Positions 34,353 through 47,600 of a stretch of DNA of 64,000 bases are shown here, piece by piece (position 1 is the first letter of the stretch; every line of letters starts with the position of its first letter). The notes under the pieces were generated by a model that saw only the letters and a program-made list of their open reading frames with translations, had not been told where the DNA came from and did not search any database. The stretch covers positions 55,354,449-55,418,448 of the forward strand of contig CAMGYJ010000011.1 of assembly GCA_946122785.1 (NCBI GenBank), written 5' to 3'. The stretch comes from Linum tenue (lineage: Eukaryota; Streptophyta; Magnoliopsida; Malpighiales; Linaceae). A program made the position numbers and the translations under genes.

Positions 34353-37300
34353 TTACTCCACTTCCGCAAGATAATCATCGATCTCGGCTGGAGTCAGAAC
34401 CCTGCAACAAGTAGTAACAGTTTCAATGTAAGCTTCGCGGTCCATGTCACCGGTATACTACTACTACTACTACAACCATCCCAAGTTTCAAGCTTTGGTG
34501 TAAAGAAATAAACACTATGAGCATGCTTACTTGAATATCCTTTTTGGTCCGATGGTGGCAATCTCGATGTTCTTTCCTGAGATCTGTCCCTCAAAACTGC
34601 CCAAAGGAACAGCCATTTGAATGGAAGTTCAACCAGAAGATCCACACAAAAAAAGTAATCGACAACAGCCCAAAATCCCCATTCCCATCCCCAACATTAG
34701 TAGTGTGATCCTGGTGACAAATATTACTACTATATTAAACGATAGGGGCAAAGTTGAAGAGAAAGTATGGCTTACCCTTCCTTCAAAGTTAAAATAGCAG
34801 TGTGTATAGCATCTTCGAGCTCCACATCGTCAGTATACCTACCATAGATAAACAAAATTTGTGAGAGACAATATTGTAAATGACAGGAAATCTAATCAAC
34901 AGACAAGTGTGCAGGGTATCTAGATTGCCATAACAAGACCAAAGCGTAGCTTAGTAAGAACAGATAAACAGCTCGAGGCAACAGCAGCATTGTAAATTTA
35001 ACAGCATGCTTGGCCTCCAAGTTTCGATACAAATGAAATAATCTGAACACAGTGAGAGAGATCCTCTATTCGCTTTGCAAGGTCTGTGAGCCCAGCTCAA
35101 ATGACAACCAAACCGCCATGAACAATAGGCAAATACAATGATAATATAACCACATAAAACAAGTACCTCTTCTCAAGGAATGTTTTCGCGTTTGAGACAT
35201 TCTTCCCCATTGCTGAGGCTTTCCATGAGAAATAGGAACCTGAAGGATCCACCTGACAAATAAAAGATAAATAATAAATGTAAACAAACTCATAACTCCA
35301 AATCCCACAAAAAAAATTTGAAGGATTAGAGAATAATAGTATTGAAAAAAAGAGAGTCTATCAAGTTCTTCAACACAGAGGAGGTCATGATAATCTGTTA
35401 CGAAATTGCCAAATGTTTTGAATAGAGGAAGAGTGATGCATGTCCAAAGGCCAAATAGTAATCACGGTCATCTTCTATCCAATGACAAAGAGAACACATC
35501 ACATAAATTTCTCAGAATCATGTTGCAGGGTGGATTTACCTGATACAGTTGTGGACCTTTGTCATCATAACCAGCAACCAGGAGAGATACACCAAAAGGT
35601 CTCACCCCTCTGAATAGAAGACAAATAAGTTCTCGAGTCAAACACATAAGGAATATAAAAGAGCAAACATTGATAGAAGTTCCAAAAATGTGATCGGAAG
35701 ATGATCAATGCACTCCAAAACTGAGGAAAAGCTGAACTTTCAACAATAAGCAACATATAGCATGTTTATGCTCCTTTCCAAATAGCCCATGTTGGTCCAA
35801 AGGCTCTCCATTATTTCCTTTTTCAAAAGTTAGTTTCTACACCCATTCTCTGAGGTGTGGGGCATATTGTTGAAAGAATCAGATGCCTGAAAATCAATCA
35901 TTTTGCCATTATGTACACCGTGAGCCCAGTTAAGTGTAATTACCCAGATTGAGTGAACTCCTGCATGACAGCAGCAGTTTCCCTCACAAGTTGTGTGACG
36001 GGGATTTGTTCCTACAACCACAAACAATCGTACATATCTTCAATGAAGCACCAAGGAACACAAGTAAATTGGCTCATATATATCATTACGAGAAAGTTGC
36101 ACGACAACCTCTAGCACAACAAAAATGGCCAACAATTCTCCATCGTAAAGTGAAGTCAGGTTTAGAATTGAACCACAAAGATAAAGACCTGCAAATGCTA
36201 TAACCAATCTAACACCAGAATCTCCTTAAAGCCTGAGCATGAAAAGTCCATATCCTCATTGATTTTAGGCCATCACAATGTCCAAAGAATCGTATATTCA
36301 ATGTAAACAGACCAAGTATTTTACGCTACATCAGTCGGGAAGGGAAAACGTTCATGACTCAGCAAAAAATTATTCATTGTACGAAGAACTGGAACCTGTT
36401 CGAACGCACGAGAAAATTGATATTCAGGATTCTTGTTTTAACTTGTAGCTAGTACCTTGTATAACATGTGATATTGTTCAGCCTGCTTCCTGCTTTTCCG
36501 AACCAAAACTCGAAAATCAGGACCCATGCCACTGCAGAGGAAACAAGATTGTCGAGAGACTATAGCAAGAGTGAAACAGAATTACTATAAAAGTCCATTA
36601 ACTTCTGCGGCTAAAATTTCAAGACTAGGTAATCTAAAGAATGGAAAGCACCAGCATTTTATAAATTTAATCATCCTCGGCATACAATAAGCTAACCAGA
36701 TTAGCCTCTACTTATTCACAAAGAAGTGGGAAGAAAGCAAACCTGTATACAACTCCAATATTTGGGGTTAGTGACTGTATCTTCTGGACCTGAAACAAAT
36801 GCAGAGTAATTAGGGCAGGCAGATAATGGCCTGGATATAAGGACCAGAATCAATCGAATACCGAAACCGATGAGACTCAGAGCTGTACAATACAGCATTA
36901 CAGTCGTTTGGGACACATTTTTGTATGTATAATTTCTAAAGACATACTACTAAAATAGCCTGGGAAGAACCAAATTAAGTACTTACTGATGCTTCGTCAA
37001 CCAGTATGGAAGGTAGCTTCTTCTCGGTCGCAATAACAACCCCATTAGAAGCTGTACAAATAATCCGGCAATTCAAACCAATTGGAAAATATAGGAATTA
37101 TAGAATTTAGAACTAAAAGAAACCTAATTTATGTACTGGGCTCAACTGAAGTTGCAGACTTCAGCTGGTTTTTGTGATTATACATTTGAGGAACTAAGTG
37201 AAGCCGAACCTTTGATTCCGAGAGAGGTTTGGCCAGAGCCCACGGCCGTCAAGGCGTGCTCGATCTGAACGAGCTTGCCGGAAGGACTGCCCGAATTGAG

Positions 37301-37418
37301 AAAATCAAACAAATCATTAAGCAAAACTCAAAACCAAGAACAAATGAACTCTCAAGAAAGGCGATTGAATCGCTCACCTGAAAGTGGTGAGAGAAAACGA
37401 GTACTGCGAGTCACCCAT
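34353..37418 (-). CDS. PAB1: 20S proteasome subunit alpha type-2
   Basis: Eleven exons (37378-37418, 37210-37286, 36987-37051, 36743-36789, 36456-36531, 35944-36011, 35540-35609, 35167-35252, 34776-34838, 34531-34596, 34353-34401) give exactly 235 residues, the length of plant alpha-2 (PAB). The protein sits in the outer heptameric ring of the 20S core and gates substrate entry; it is non-catalytic. Seen: the alpha-subunit signature [20 protein letters not shown] at residues 6-25, then [47 protein letters not shown] and the end IDDYLAEVE. All introns have GT-AG ends and the frame is intact. The symbol follows Arabidopsis naming (PAB1/PAB2), and orthology to one of the two cannot be decided here. 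Confidence 0.96.
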
Positions 37419-37849
37419 TTGCCAAACAACTACACAAGATTCATCAGAGAATTAAAACCCTAAATCGCAGAGAGCAAAACAATCCCGTCAAATTGCACCA
37501 ACGGAACAACGAAGAGCTGAGCCCGCAACAACTCACCTCCGATACGCTTTCCCGGCGACGAGAGACGAAGAGTAAAGAATTGCTCCTTGAGATGGTTATT
37601 CGCCGGAGGGATCTTCCTAAACTCGCTTGGGTTTCTTTCTCAGTGTTTGATTACTTTCTTTTTCTTTATTTCAAGTAGCTCTGATCTCTTTCTTGGAGAA
37701 GAAGAAGGCTTCCCTTCCAGTGGACCGACGGGTACGTTTTCTGTGTTCCATATGTTGGGCTGGGCCCTATTTGTAAGAGGCTTTAAACGGTTGGCAGGCC
37801 TGCATAAATGAAGATTAAGGGGTGGTTTGGAAGTTGTGATTGTTGCACA

Positions 37850-38060
37850 TAGGGATGGCAATAAAACTCGAACCCACGGGTACCCACCCGATTTAACCCG
37901 GTCAATGTGGGTAAAATCCGTGTTGACGAGTTTTGGGCCGGGTTCAGATTTAAACCCGCTACACTATTCACTGGGTCGGGTTGGGTTTAGGTAAACTCGC
38001 CCCATGGGTACCCGCCCACACACATATAATTACTTTCCCGGTATATTTAATATTCTAAAT
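37850..38060. mobile_element. Truncated hAT-like MITE (left end only)
   Basis: It starts TAGGGATGGCAATAAAACTC and continues with the same CCCGAACCC/GGGTACCC-rich subterminal sequence as 12951-13514, including a similar ACACATAT-ATT transition (near 38023 here and 13130 there). No matching right end (TTGCCATCCCTA-like) is present before the retroelement remnant begins, so the element appears cut. The right limit is approximate. Confidence 0.5.
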
Positions 38061-38512
38061 AATATATCTTTCTCAATATAACAATCTCAGCAATCACAGT
38101 TCAAAGTTGAGATATAACACATCACTCATTTTGAGTGATAGTTTCTGTCACATCATGTAAACAATCCATGTAATATTTCTTATCATCAATCGATCACTAA
38201 TGGATTCACCTTTTTCCTAAAAATGATGCCAGAGCAATCAAAATCTTTCCTTCTCTAAGTCCATGACTGATGCATCCTTCCTCTTTATGCACGATTCTTA
38301 GAGTCAACATTAAGTTTGCATTTTCGTAAGGTCTCTCTACTTAAACCTCTTCGAATCCAAGTTAGGGCTCATCACCACCCCATTTCATCATCATGATATT
38401 GCCAACCGTTCACGGGAGCTCTCCTATTGGATCCCATTCCTTTGAACTCTCATCGCCATGATCAAGCTTACTCCAATTGTGAAATCACTCCCTACTATCA
38501 ATACCCTTTTCT

Positions 38513-39247
38513 GACTTTATCAACCATGAAGTCTATTTCCAACTCAATCTTCACAATATTGGTTGGAACTTCCTTCTTGAATCTCCCACTCCAATATACC
38601 CTGAAATAGTGAGGTATTTCTATTTAAATCTTTGAAATTTTGGCCTTCATATTCGTACTTTCATAACTATTGTGTTTTGCCATATGATCACCATCCCAGT
38701 CGTTGAGCTCCATCACATTCTCAACGCTCCAGAAGGAGGATATTCCTTTGCCCATGACTCTGAGCTGGAAGCCTATCGCTTTGACATCGACCATGAGGTC
38801 GTTCAGCTTACCAGGCATCCTCCTGGTGAGCTTCTCATGATTCTAGTTGCCACTCTCCCACCATATCTAAGGGTATTCCATTACTTCCTCACTTGGACAT
38901 TCTTCCCCGGAGTGCTCTTTCCGGATATGATCCTACATTTTGTTCTCTAGATTCTCTCTCATGTTGGCATTCCTCTTGATTTTACTCATCTTTTTGTCAG
39001 AACCCTGGCGCCCTTTGATGACTTCAACTATCATGTCTCACTACCCTTTGGACCCCTGACAACTTGTCTCCAAGTCAACCTTGGGATCAATCTCTTAGCC
39101 TTTCGAATCATCACGCCCATTTTGTTTCTCACCGCAAACGATGTTCTCCCAGAATTAGAGCTTGCAGTTGAGGGCGAGGATGATTCTCTTGAAGAATATG
39201 ATCCTGAAGTAGTCTGGCTAAGCATCGACATTGAGTTAGAGTCATAG
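38513..39247 (+). pseudogene. Decayed retroelement protein (putative plant transposon protein domain)
   Basis: One frame can be followed with two in-frame stops before the final one: DFINHEVYFQLNLHNIGWN, PEIVRYFYLNL, then LTRHPPGELLMILVATLPPY and LPFGPLTTCLQVNLGINLL. The layout (short aromatic N-terminal block, FY-NL motif, then a long helical region) matches the putative plant transposon protein domain found near gag in plant LTR elements. No reverse transcriptase or integrase follows. It lies directly upstream of a polypurine tract and LTR on the same strand. Confidence 0.6.
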
Positions 39248-39526
39248 GATCACAGTGAGCAAGCCTCTCTTGCTAATAGGAGCGATCCCGATTCACCACT
39301 AATCACTGAGTCGGCCTCTCTTCCCAAAAAGAGTGATCCAGATTCACCCTAGTTCGATGATCCAGCCTATCTTGCCAATAGAAGAGATCTAGACTCACTT
39401 CAGTTTTCACCCTATGACTATGAGAATCATTTTGAAGGCACAAACCTCAACAACTCATGAGTGATCAAATCGGTTGAGTGATGGGAGAAAGACATGAAAT
39501 TGCATAAAAGAAAAGCAGGGGAAGAT

Positions 39527-40169
39527 TGTTGAGGGAAAACTTTCTCTTTCCGAAAATGTAAAATAAATAAATTATTACTTGTCATATTTGTTAATGTATG
39601 ATTACATGAAAGAATCTCCCAAATTAAAGGAAGATCAAGTGAAAGATTGTTGCACCAAGATGGAGTATAAATAGAAGGAAGAAACAAGACGAGACTCACG
39701 AATGTGACAAAGCAATCTTACACAAAACAAGATCAAACTCTCTGTGATTAGCAATAGGTGTAAGAAGTTATCGGTGTGTAGTGTCTGTATTGCTCGAGTG
39801 TTTATGAGAAAAAGAGAAAGAGGTATATTGCTCTATTCTTGTCAAGGGTTGGAGTTCCACCCAAAGGAACTCAACTTGGAGTTAGATCGGAATAAGAAGA
39901 CTCTAGCTATGTCTCAAAGGGTGAGCCACCTTTGAGCGGAGACGTAAGCAATATGCTGAACTCGTTTAACAAAAAACCTTGTGTACGTGTTACGCTCCTT
40001 ACTCTCCTCTATCTTGTGTTTGCTTCTCAACAGGTACATGACTGGCTAGTCTAAGTTTGAAGACGACCAGTAAAAGGTTAGATCCTAGTGAATTGCCAAG
40101 AGAGCAAATAACACCATACCATACGAAGAGTGATTAAGTGACATGTTTTTTCCCTTACTTTTTCTAACA
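39527..40169 (+). repeat. 3' long terminal repeat of an LTR retroelement
   Basis: The segment starts TGTTGAGGG and ends TTTCTAACA, giving TGTT...AACA ends. A polypurine tract (AAAGCAGGGGAAGA) lies immediately before it, so it is a 3' LTR in plus orientation. A TATA motif lies at 39666-39673. No second copy is visible upstream, so the 5' LTR has been lost or the element is truncated. The LTR length of 643 bp is inferred from its ends only. Confidence 0.7.
39666..39673 (+). promoter_or_regulatory. TATA box of the LTR
   Basis: TATAAATA sits about 140 bp into the LTR, in the expected U3 position. The remaining downstream LTR could act as a promoter towards 40170 and beyond. Confidence 0.5.
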
Positions 40170-41470
40170 CGGACACGATACTTAAAACTAATTACCTAAA
40201 CTATGATATCTCCTATAATGTTGGAGATCATCGATATGATCTAGTAATTCTTATCTTTACTACCATGGTTCGACTAATTCAAAGTTCGAAAGAATTCATG
40301 AACAAGAGAAGATTTAAGAAGGGAAAGGCCACACCACCGGTGAACTTGAAGATGGCTCCAAATATGCGGCAGCATTTTCCTGGTTTTAGGATCTTGGTGA
40401 TGAACGTACCAAGACAAAATCAAATTAAATTAATTATTAATAACACCCTCAATTCGAAGCCAAATTCCCATCAGTCACTTTCCAAGTAAGAGATTAAGCA
40501 AGAAAACAAACATATATTATTGGTGTTGTGATGAATGGTTTTGTCTGGCTTTTTTCTTAATAATTACAAACGTAGCTTTCACTACTAATAAATTGGAAAT
40601 TATGATTAGAAAAGCTTTATATAATTTCCCATATCCCAGCTGGAGAGGAGAGAACTATAGAAAAACTGACGAGACCAAGAAAATGTATTAAAAACAAATC
40701 TATGGTGGAGGAGGCAGGAGATTCCCATCCAAACTTAAATCTTCCAACAAAAATACAACTTCATTCCAATTGATTTGTTTAAGGTTGGGTAGTGGAGTCC
40801 GTCTTCAGAATTACCAATACGAATCACATTTCAGTTTGAGATTATGTAAGTTTTCGGTAAGTTCACATTTGATAATGGTTTCACCTCCGAAATCGACCTT
40901 GAAAACGTTAATGAGACAATCATCCTCCGTTCTGGTAACATATACATGCAGACAAATCATACCCTTACAAATTCATAATGCAACAAATCTATCATAAATC
41001 TAACAAATTTAAAAACTTTAACCCCTCATTTTCAAATCCAACAAGCAAACGACGCTTCAAATCCACCAATCCATTCTCTAAATTATTCACATAATCCAAT
41101 TAATTTAGATCCATATACAATGCATGATTTTTTTGTTAAGATAATAAAATAAGTTAATACCTATGCATTTTATATTGTACATTTTGATATCGAATTTATC
41201 TTTTAATAAAAACATACTTCTAAAATTGTATTTGCCATAATATGATACTTTTAGTATCCAAATTTTTAAAAATTTTCAAATCAATCCAAAAATTCGGTAC
41301 TGTTTATTTAGATGCACCAATCCAACCCTCGAATTCAATCACACTATAAAATCCATAATCTACCTCTAATTTAGTATTCGTTTAACTATTTTAATAATCA
41401 CCGTAGCTCTTTTTTCTTTTAGACGAGGAGGCGGAATGAACACGACCTTCACATGCTGAAAAAAATTCAT
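40170..41470. other. Spacer and promoter region upstream of NINJA
   Basis: AT-rich with no recognised gene. A short open frame at 40265-40489 has no resemblance I can name. A CT-rich zone at 41500-41640 marks the NINJA leader. Confidence 0.45.
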
Positions 41471-41499
41471 TTTATGCAAAAGAAAAAAAGAAAAAAATC

Positions 41500-42940
41500 C
41501 AGTTCGTTTCTACCATTTTTGTCCTCTCCCTCTCCCACAGCCCCACCTCCTCCGTTGTTTTGCCTTCGCCTCCCCTCTCTCTATATCACATTCACAGTGC
41601 TTTGCTCTGCTCAAAAGGGGCCGAGCTCTGATTTGATTCTCTGCTTTTGTCCTTCCTTGATGCAGGTACCCTTCTCTCTCCACTCTCCCTCTTCTTCTCC
41701 TTCCGTTTCTCTGCTAACCCTTTTGGTAGATTTTCTGATAGCTTCCTGGATTTCTCAATCCTTTTTGGTCTTTCCTCAATTTAATCCTTACTATTCCTGG
41801 CTGTGTCATGATGTTTTGGTCTCTGGGGTTGAATCAATTTGATGAGAATGATGATTTGAGCCTTAGTTGTCTGAATCCATTATTGTTTTGCGGTTTGGCG
41901 CTGTCGAGCTACAGTGGGTTGCTCTTAATTTCCTCGAAAGTTTGAGGATTTGCGTGCATGGTATTGTTGAGGGGCAGATCTGGGTTGTTCTTGGTTTAGT
42001 TGCTTATAAAGAAATTTGTGCGGAGGAAGAAGATATTGTAAAATGAATTTCTGGGTGCTGCTGACTGTTCAATTATTTGTTTATGTTAAATTTCTGGTGA
42101 AATCTGGTTTCTTTCTTCCCCAGAAGAACTGAGCAATATACAGTTCCTTGGCACTCGATTTGAGCTATTGATTCCGTCGTTGTGGTTTTGTTCAACTCTT
42201 CTTCCTTTTTGTTCTTTCTCTTGTCATGTTCTGAACTTTGAGTTGTGATTGTAGTAAATTGGAAGGAACACTGTTCTTGGCTACATTAATGTGTCTCTCT
42301 GTGGCTTGGGGCTTAGATCTGAGTAAAGAGCCGCAGAAGTTTCGTGGGAAAGAGCTGATTTTTGAAATGTGGTGTGGTTTGTTTGATTTGTTAAATTGCT
42401 TGAATATTGCATTATTCAATCTAAATGTATGTTGAATCCTTGTTTTTATCTACCTAAGTTGTCTTGTGCTTTGTTGTGTTTGTAGTATGTACCACCTTGT
42501 GAACATGTCTGATGATATTGCAAGCACTGTGAATGAATTAACGAAAATGAGCCTTTCAGTTCTCCTACTTGATTCGGATTTGATGAGGAAGATGTACCTG
42601 TTAGTGTTATTACTTATTTTACCTTACTAGTTCAGTAATTTTCTGGAGGTATGAGTAATTTACTCTGAACTAGATTGTAAGTCTTCCAAATGGCTACTAT
42701 GCTTGGCATCAATAAGTTTTCTTATAGTTTATGTTTGAATCGAGTTTTGTCTTTGTCAGGCTTGTTCATTTTTCATGATATCAAGTTTGTGCTCACAGGT
42801 TGTTTGGACACAATTGCTTTCTTTTGCTGATGTCTAATGTGACAAGTGCTGTTTGTTTCAATAATCATCATCCGAAGTGAAAAGCGGGACAGTTTTTGTA
42901 CTATCCTGCAGTGAGAGGTGGCATATTTGATATCCAGAAC
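41500..42940 (+). other. NINJA: NINJA 5' leader exon and long leader intron
   Basis: A CT-rich segment ends TTGATGCAG at 41665 and is followed by GTACCC. The acceptor CTGCAG is at 42906-42911, giving a 1246-bp intron inside the 5' untranslated region. The second exon carries 29 more leader bases before the start codon at 42941. The start of the first exon is approximate. Confidence 0.6.
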
Positions 42941-44617
42941 ATGGAGGACGAGAACGGCCTTGAGCTAAGCTTGGGTCTAGGTTTTGGTGGATCCTCGTCC
43001 AAATCTAAGAGTAAAAATGAAAGCTCCCTGGATATTAGGATAGAAGACGAGAAAGCAAACAAACAGAAAGATGATTTGAAAGTTCTTGGTGGTAGCTCTC
43101 AGAAGCAAGATTCAAGCGCTGGATCTCATTCTCAGTGGAACGATTCGATAAAGCCACAGGAGAACTTCTTCCTTGACCTAACAAGTAGAAATGCTGATAC
43201 TGATGCATCCAAAAGCCTTGGTGCTAGGGGTCTTTGGGCAGGATCTAGTAATAATAGATACACAGAAATTGAAGAGGAGAAAAGGAGTGAAGGGATTGCT
43301 AACAAACGTAAACTAGATTTTGAGGACATAAGCGCTCAGAAGAAGCCAGATAGAGATGCTAACCGGATAGATTTTCATGACAAGAGAACATCTCATGTTT
43401 CTCTAACGGAAGAAGGATCCACTGCTGAAAATGAAGATGTTGCAGATTCGGAAGTAGAAGGTTCGACCTCGAGGTTTATTGAGGAGGGCTCCAAGCAGCG
43501 GTTTGTTGGAGTTGGTGGTCTGGAGGCTCCAAAGGAATTTCAAAGGTTTCCTGATGCAAGTATGACGGAGTTGCATGGTCAAAGAAGGCCTGCTGGTTTG
43601 CCGGAAAATGGATCTAAACACGGGATGAATTTTGGGGTCCCATTTTCGGTCCAACCAGCAAACATCATGAGCATGTCCTACCAATATTCAGTGGAAGATT
43701 CCAACCCAGTTGGTGCAAGCATGACGCCGGTAGTTTCTACTTCAAATGGTGACCAGCGAATGGCGGTCCACAAAGTGAATCCAGGTACTTCATCAATAGC
43801 TTTTGGCTACTCACCTGTCCAGCTTCCAACTCTGGACAAAGATAATTCGTGGGGCCTGATTTCTCAGCATCAACACTTCCAGCCTCCTTATGGAGCCAAA
43901 CCACCTGCAACCTTGGATAATAAAAATCATGAAGGACTCAGAATTTCTCAAGGTACTTTTTTTTCTTCTTTCTTCTGTTAGTTTAGTTCTCTCTGCAATA
44001 ATAGATCTCCGAACAAGACATACTGGTCAAGTGAGATCAGACAAATCAAGAAGACATGATCCATGCTCTTACAGCCATGCAACCGGCTGTTGCTGACTCC
44101 ATTGTTTAAACTTGCAGCCATGCAAATAATTGGTCGAAACTCCTCCGAGGCTGCACCATATGATGCAAGAGTGTTTGATCGGCCCAAAGCTGATGGTGGC
44201 AAACAACATGGTGCAGAACAAGAAGGCTCTTCCTCTCAGGCCGAAGATGAAGGAAAGAGCAGCAGCAAAACAAACCGTCGAGCAGCACCAGAAGACGGGT
44301 TGTCTCACGACTTCTCGGCCATAAAGCCGGGAATTTCTCCCGAGGTCAAGTTTGGAGGCTCCGGATCCTACCCAAACCTGCCGTGGGTTTCCACCAAGGC
44401 TCCAGGCCCAAATGGTCGGACGATATCAGGCGTGACTTACAGGTTTAGCCCCAGCCAGATAAGGATCGTTTGCGCTTGCCACGGTACACACATGTCCCCC
44501 GAGGAATTCATCCGGCATGCAAGCGACGAGAACGCCTCCACGGGAGAAGGTAACAACGGTGGGTTAGCGGCAGCGTTTCCAGGTACCAATAACCCATCTG
44601 CATCTGCTCATAGTTGA
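42941..44617 (+). CDS. NINJA: NINJA, adaptor of JAZ repressors
   Basis: Two exons (42941-43952, 44118-44617) give 503 residues. NINJA links JAZ proteins to the co-repressor TOPLESS and keeps jasmonate genes off. Seen: the EAR motif LELSL at residues 7-11 (TOPLESS binding), a mid-region block STAENEDVADSEVEG, FGYSPVQLPTLDKD, and the C-terminal domain from about 438 (RTISGVTYRFSPSQIRIVCA, CHGTHMSPEEFIRHAS), which in this family binds the JAZ TIFY/ZIM domain. FSAIKPG and KFGGSGSYPNLPWVST separate NINJA proper from the AFP subfamily. It is longer than Arabidopsis NINJA (425), mostly through Ser/Gly-rich linkers. ATL42 follows downstream as in Arabidopsis. Confidence 0.95.
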
Positions 44618-47600
44618 GAGGTGTTTGAACTACGCAGTTGTTACCACATACAAGTAGACGCTAGGCTATCAGTTTAAGCGACCAGCTTTTGTATACTGTT
44701 AGAGAATCCACACTCCATTTTTTTGTTCTCTCCTTCGCTTCTTGTTGCTTGCTATGTTGTTGGAATTGTCGTGGTGTCGATATTGTTGTTGTGATGATAT
44801 TCATCTGTGTGTTACTCTCTCTTGCGGGTTCGTGTTGTTCAATAATCAACATGGGTACAATGTCGTCGTGACTATGGTTGATGGGAGGATGGAAAACTTG
44901 AAAGCATGATTGCCATGTCGTCACAGGTTATGGCAAATGGCTGTTAGCAGCACCTGTGTTTCCATTTCGTTGCAGGATTGAGCAGGAGAAGACGGGATCC
45001 GCCATAACCATGCTGGTAAGTCTTGTTCCACAGCTTACGTTATGAACATGTACAGTGAGTTTAAGGTTACTACTGTCTTGCATATGTTCTGGTAATTACA
45101 AGTTAGTGTCTTGTTTCTTTCGATGTGACTAAACAAGAAAACCATTAGTGTCGTATTTGGGAAAGGTAGCAGCATTGATTGATCCCCCCCTTTCAATAAT
45201 GGCTGCTCTTTGGTTGACATTTTTCCGAGAATGGAAATAAGAAATTGCTGTCTCATTTTCGAAAGCAAGAAACAAAATTTGCGGGAAATTTTTGGTTCTC
45301 TTGTTTTGATGTCTGGTTTTGTCCTTGAAAGACAAGGAAGAAGAACACGTACAAACAAACTTGAGCTTGTTTTGTCGATGTCCGTTGACTTTCTGCTCGG
45401 CGTGTGTGTCATCGACCCTAAAAAATGGTTGCTCGTCTCCTCCTATTATATTTCATTACTAGCGTGGGCCACGACCATTTGGCCGGAGGAAGGTGAGATA
45501 TGAAATTTGATAATGTAATGGGGTGTATAGCTTATTGTTGTATAGTTTTTTTTTTGGGAAACACGTGATAAAAATAGTGAATTTTAGTAGGAAAGAGACA
45601 TGAATGAGGCAACGAATCAAAAATCAGCCTTATGAACCAAAATCAAGTACCTGATAACTTGTGAAACAATATTGTTTCTGGTAATATGATGAGGTGGAGT
45701 AAGTTTTGTAGAAACCGAATTCCAGAAAATCGAATAAAAAATCGCCTATCCCGCCGGTTTTCGGGAAATGAGCATCTCACAATCGTTGCTAGCTTTTACT
45801 CGGCCCGTTGGCCGATTAATTTGCTTTATAAACCTTTCATAATGTCATCATTGTGCTTTCTGGTTTTTTTGCCAAGCCATGATAAAATCTAAAGAAATCA
45901 AGAATGAACAACACGATTTGGGATAGGAATCACCGTTCTTGTATCCCTAGAAAATGGTGGTAAACACAGACTCACCTACCAAATTGGTTTGGATTGAGAT
46001 TTTTATCGGGTATCAGGGAACCATGTGATTATAAATTAGACTTGATCAAAACGGGCCAAAACTTGAAATTCAGCCTGTTTGACCGACCCATGCCAAACTC
46101 TAATTATTCTTTACTTTTAAACTTTTTATTTGAAAATAAAAAATAATGAAAGAAAAGAGATGAGTGCAATTCGTCATTTGCACATCACTGATCCGGGAAT
46201 AAAACTATAGAATTTCGAAAGGAAACTGAAAAATTTTAGGATCGTTTTAATGTTAAAAATAACCAAATAGATCTTTCTGTTTAGTTTTTTACTAACAAAT
46301 ACCAAACGATTCCCTATAATATACACTATAATTTAATCATTATGATGTCAAATAATTACATAATATATATTTGAAATGATAAAAATTGAACTAATTGGGT
46401 TGGTCGAGGTTGAACCATTGAAGAACTTTAAAATACATTATATTTTAGCCACTAAGATATAAAATAATAGCATAATATATATTATGCTAGAGAAAATAGC
46501 TTGTTTTAGAATGGCAAACCCATGATGTTCATTTGTTTTACTTGATGGGCAAATCCCGTGTAGGTCAGGCCCATTCAACTCTTTTATTTTATGATTAGCG
46601 GTTAGCCCATTAGAATCCATGCATTAGTTTATTGTTAAATTTCTTCTTTTTAGCAATAAAAAGGAGTATTGTTTTTGCCTTTTCATATATATTTTACCAC
46701 CACGGAGAAATAAAAGGACTTAAAAAAAAATTGACACTCCTGACCCGTTAAATCCACATGTGTCGATAAGTTGGCCTGTTCCACAGAGGAAAAAAGAAAA
46801 ACATTGACACTCCCTAGTCTACCCTTCCTACAAACGCTCATGGAGCAGGGAATTTAAAATGGGGAAGAGTTTTTTCCTCTCTGCGATTATATATTTTTAA
46901 TTTTAAAAAATACAACAAATGTACTTAGTGTGATTGATTGTGATCTTTGCTTTTCATTAAAGTGGTCATGGTTCGAATCCTAATAAGTGCCTTTTTAATG
47001 AATAAAAAAAAGTAATTGTGAAGACCAAAATGTCCTTCCTACTTTCACTCTGGATGCAGGAAATTTGAAATGGAGCTTCAAGTTTTCTCATTTGCCTTTT
47101 ATTTATTGTGTAGATTTAAGGTCGATGATGAACAAGAAAATAAATGAATTTACGTGATAGGGATGTAGTTTAAGTATTTCTTATGGATTAGTCGTGATTC
47201 TAAAAGAAACGTCTATATACGATACACGGCTATCGTGATCTCGAAATGTGAGGTTCCTAGCCATGTTACATGTACCTTCTTGCAAATGTTTTAACTTGGC
47301 ATTGCCCTATTGATTATTGATCCTTGTTCTCTTTCGAAACTACAAATACCTTTGTTTGACTATAAGATTTACCAAATTATTATTATTATTTTTTTTTTTT
47401 TGGTGAAACAAATTATTATGAATACTCTTACGATGGTATAGGGTTCCCTCACAGCTCTAGTTTGGTCTTCTTCTCTTGGATGGTTATAGCTGTAGTCGCG
47501 TCTCCTAATCATACTTTGTTATTAAACTAAAATGATGATTAGACGATCATGTCAACTGCTTGGGCTATTGGCCTTTCATATTAAATTGCGTTTGAGTTGC

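Noticed and set aside
41453..41842. 129-codon frame before NINJA
   Set aside because: It runs across the leader exon and its splice donor into intron; the composition is CT-rich leader.
44689..44871. Hydrophobic 60-codon frame downstream of NINJA
   Set aside because: It lies in the 3' untranslated region and has T-rich composition without a conserved motif.
46964..46981. tRNA-like B box GGTCATGGTTCGAATCC
   Set aside because: No cloverleaf or A box at the right spacing; at best a SINE remnant.
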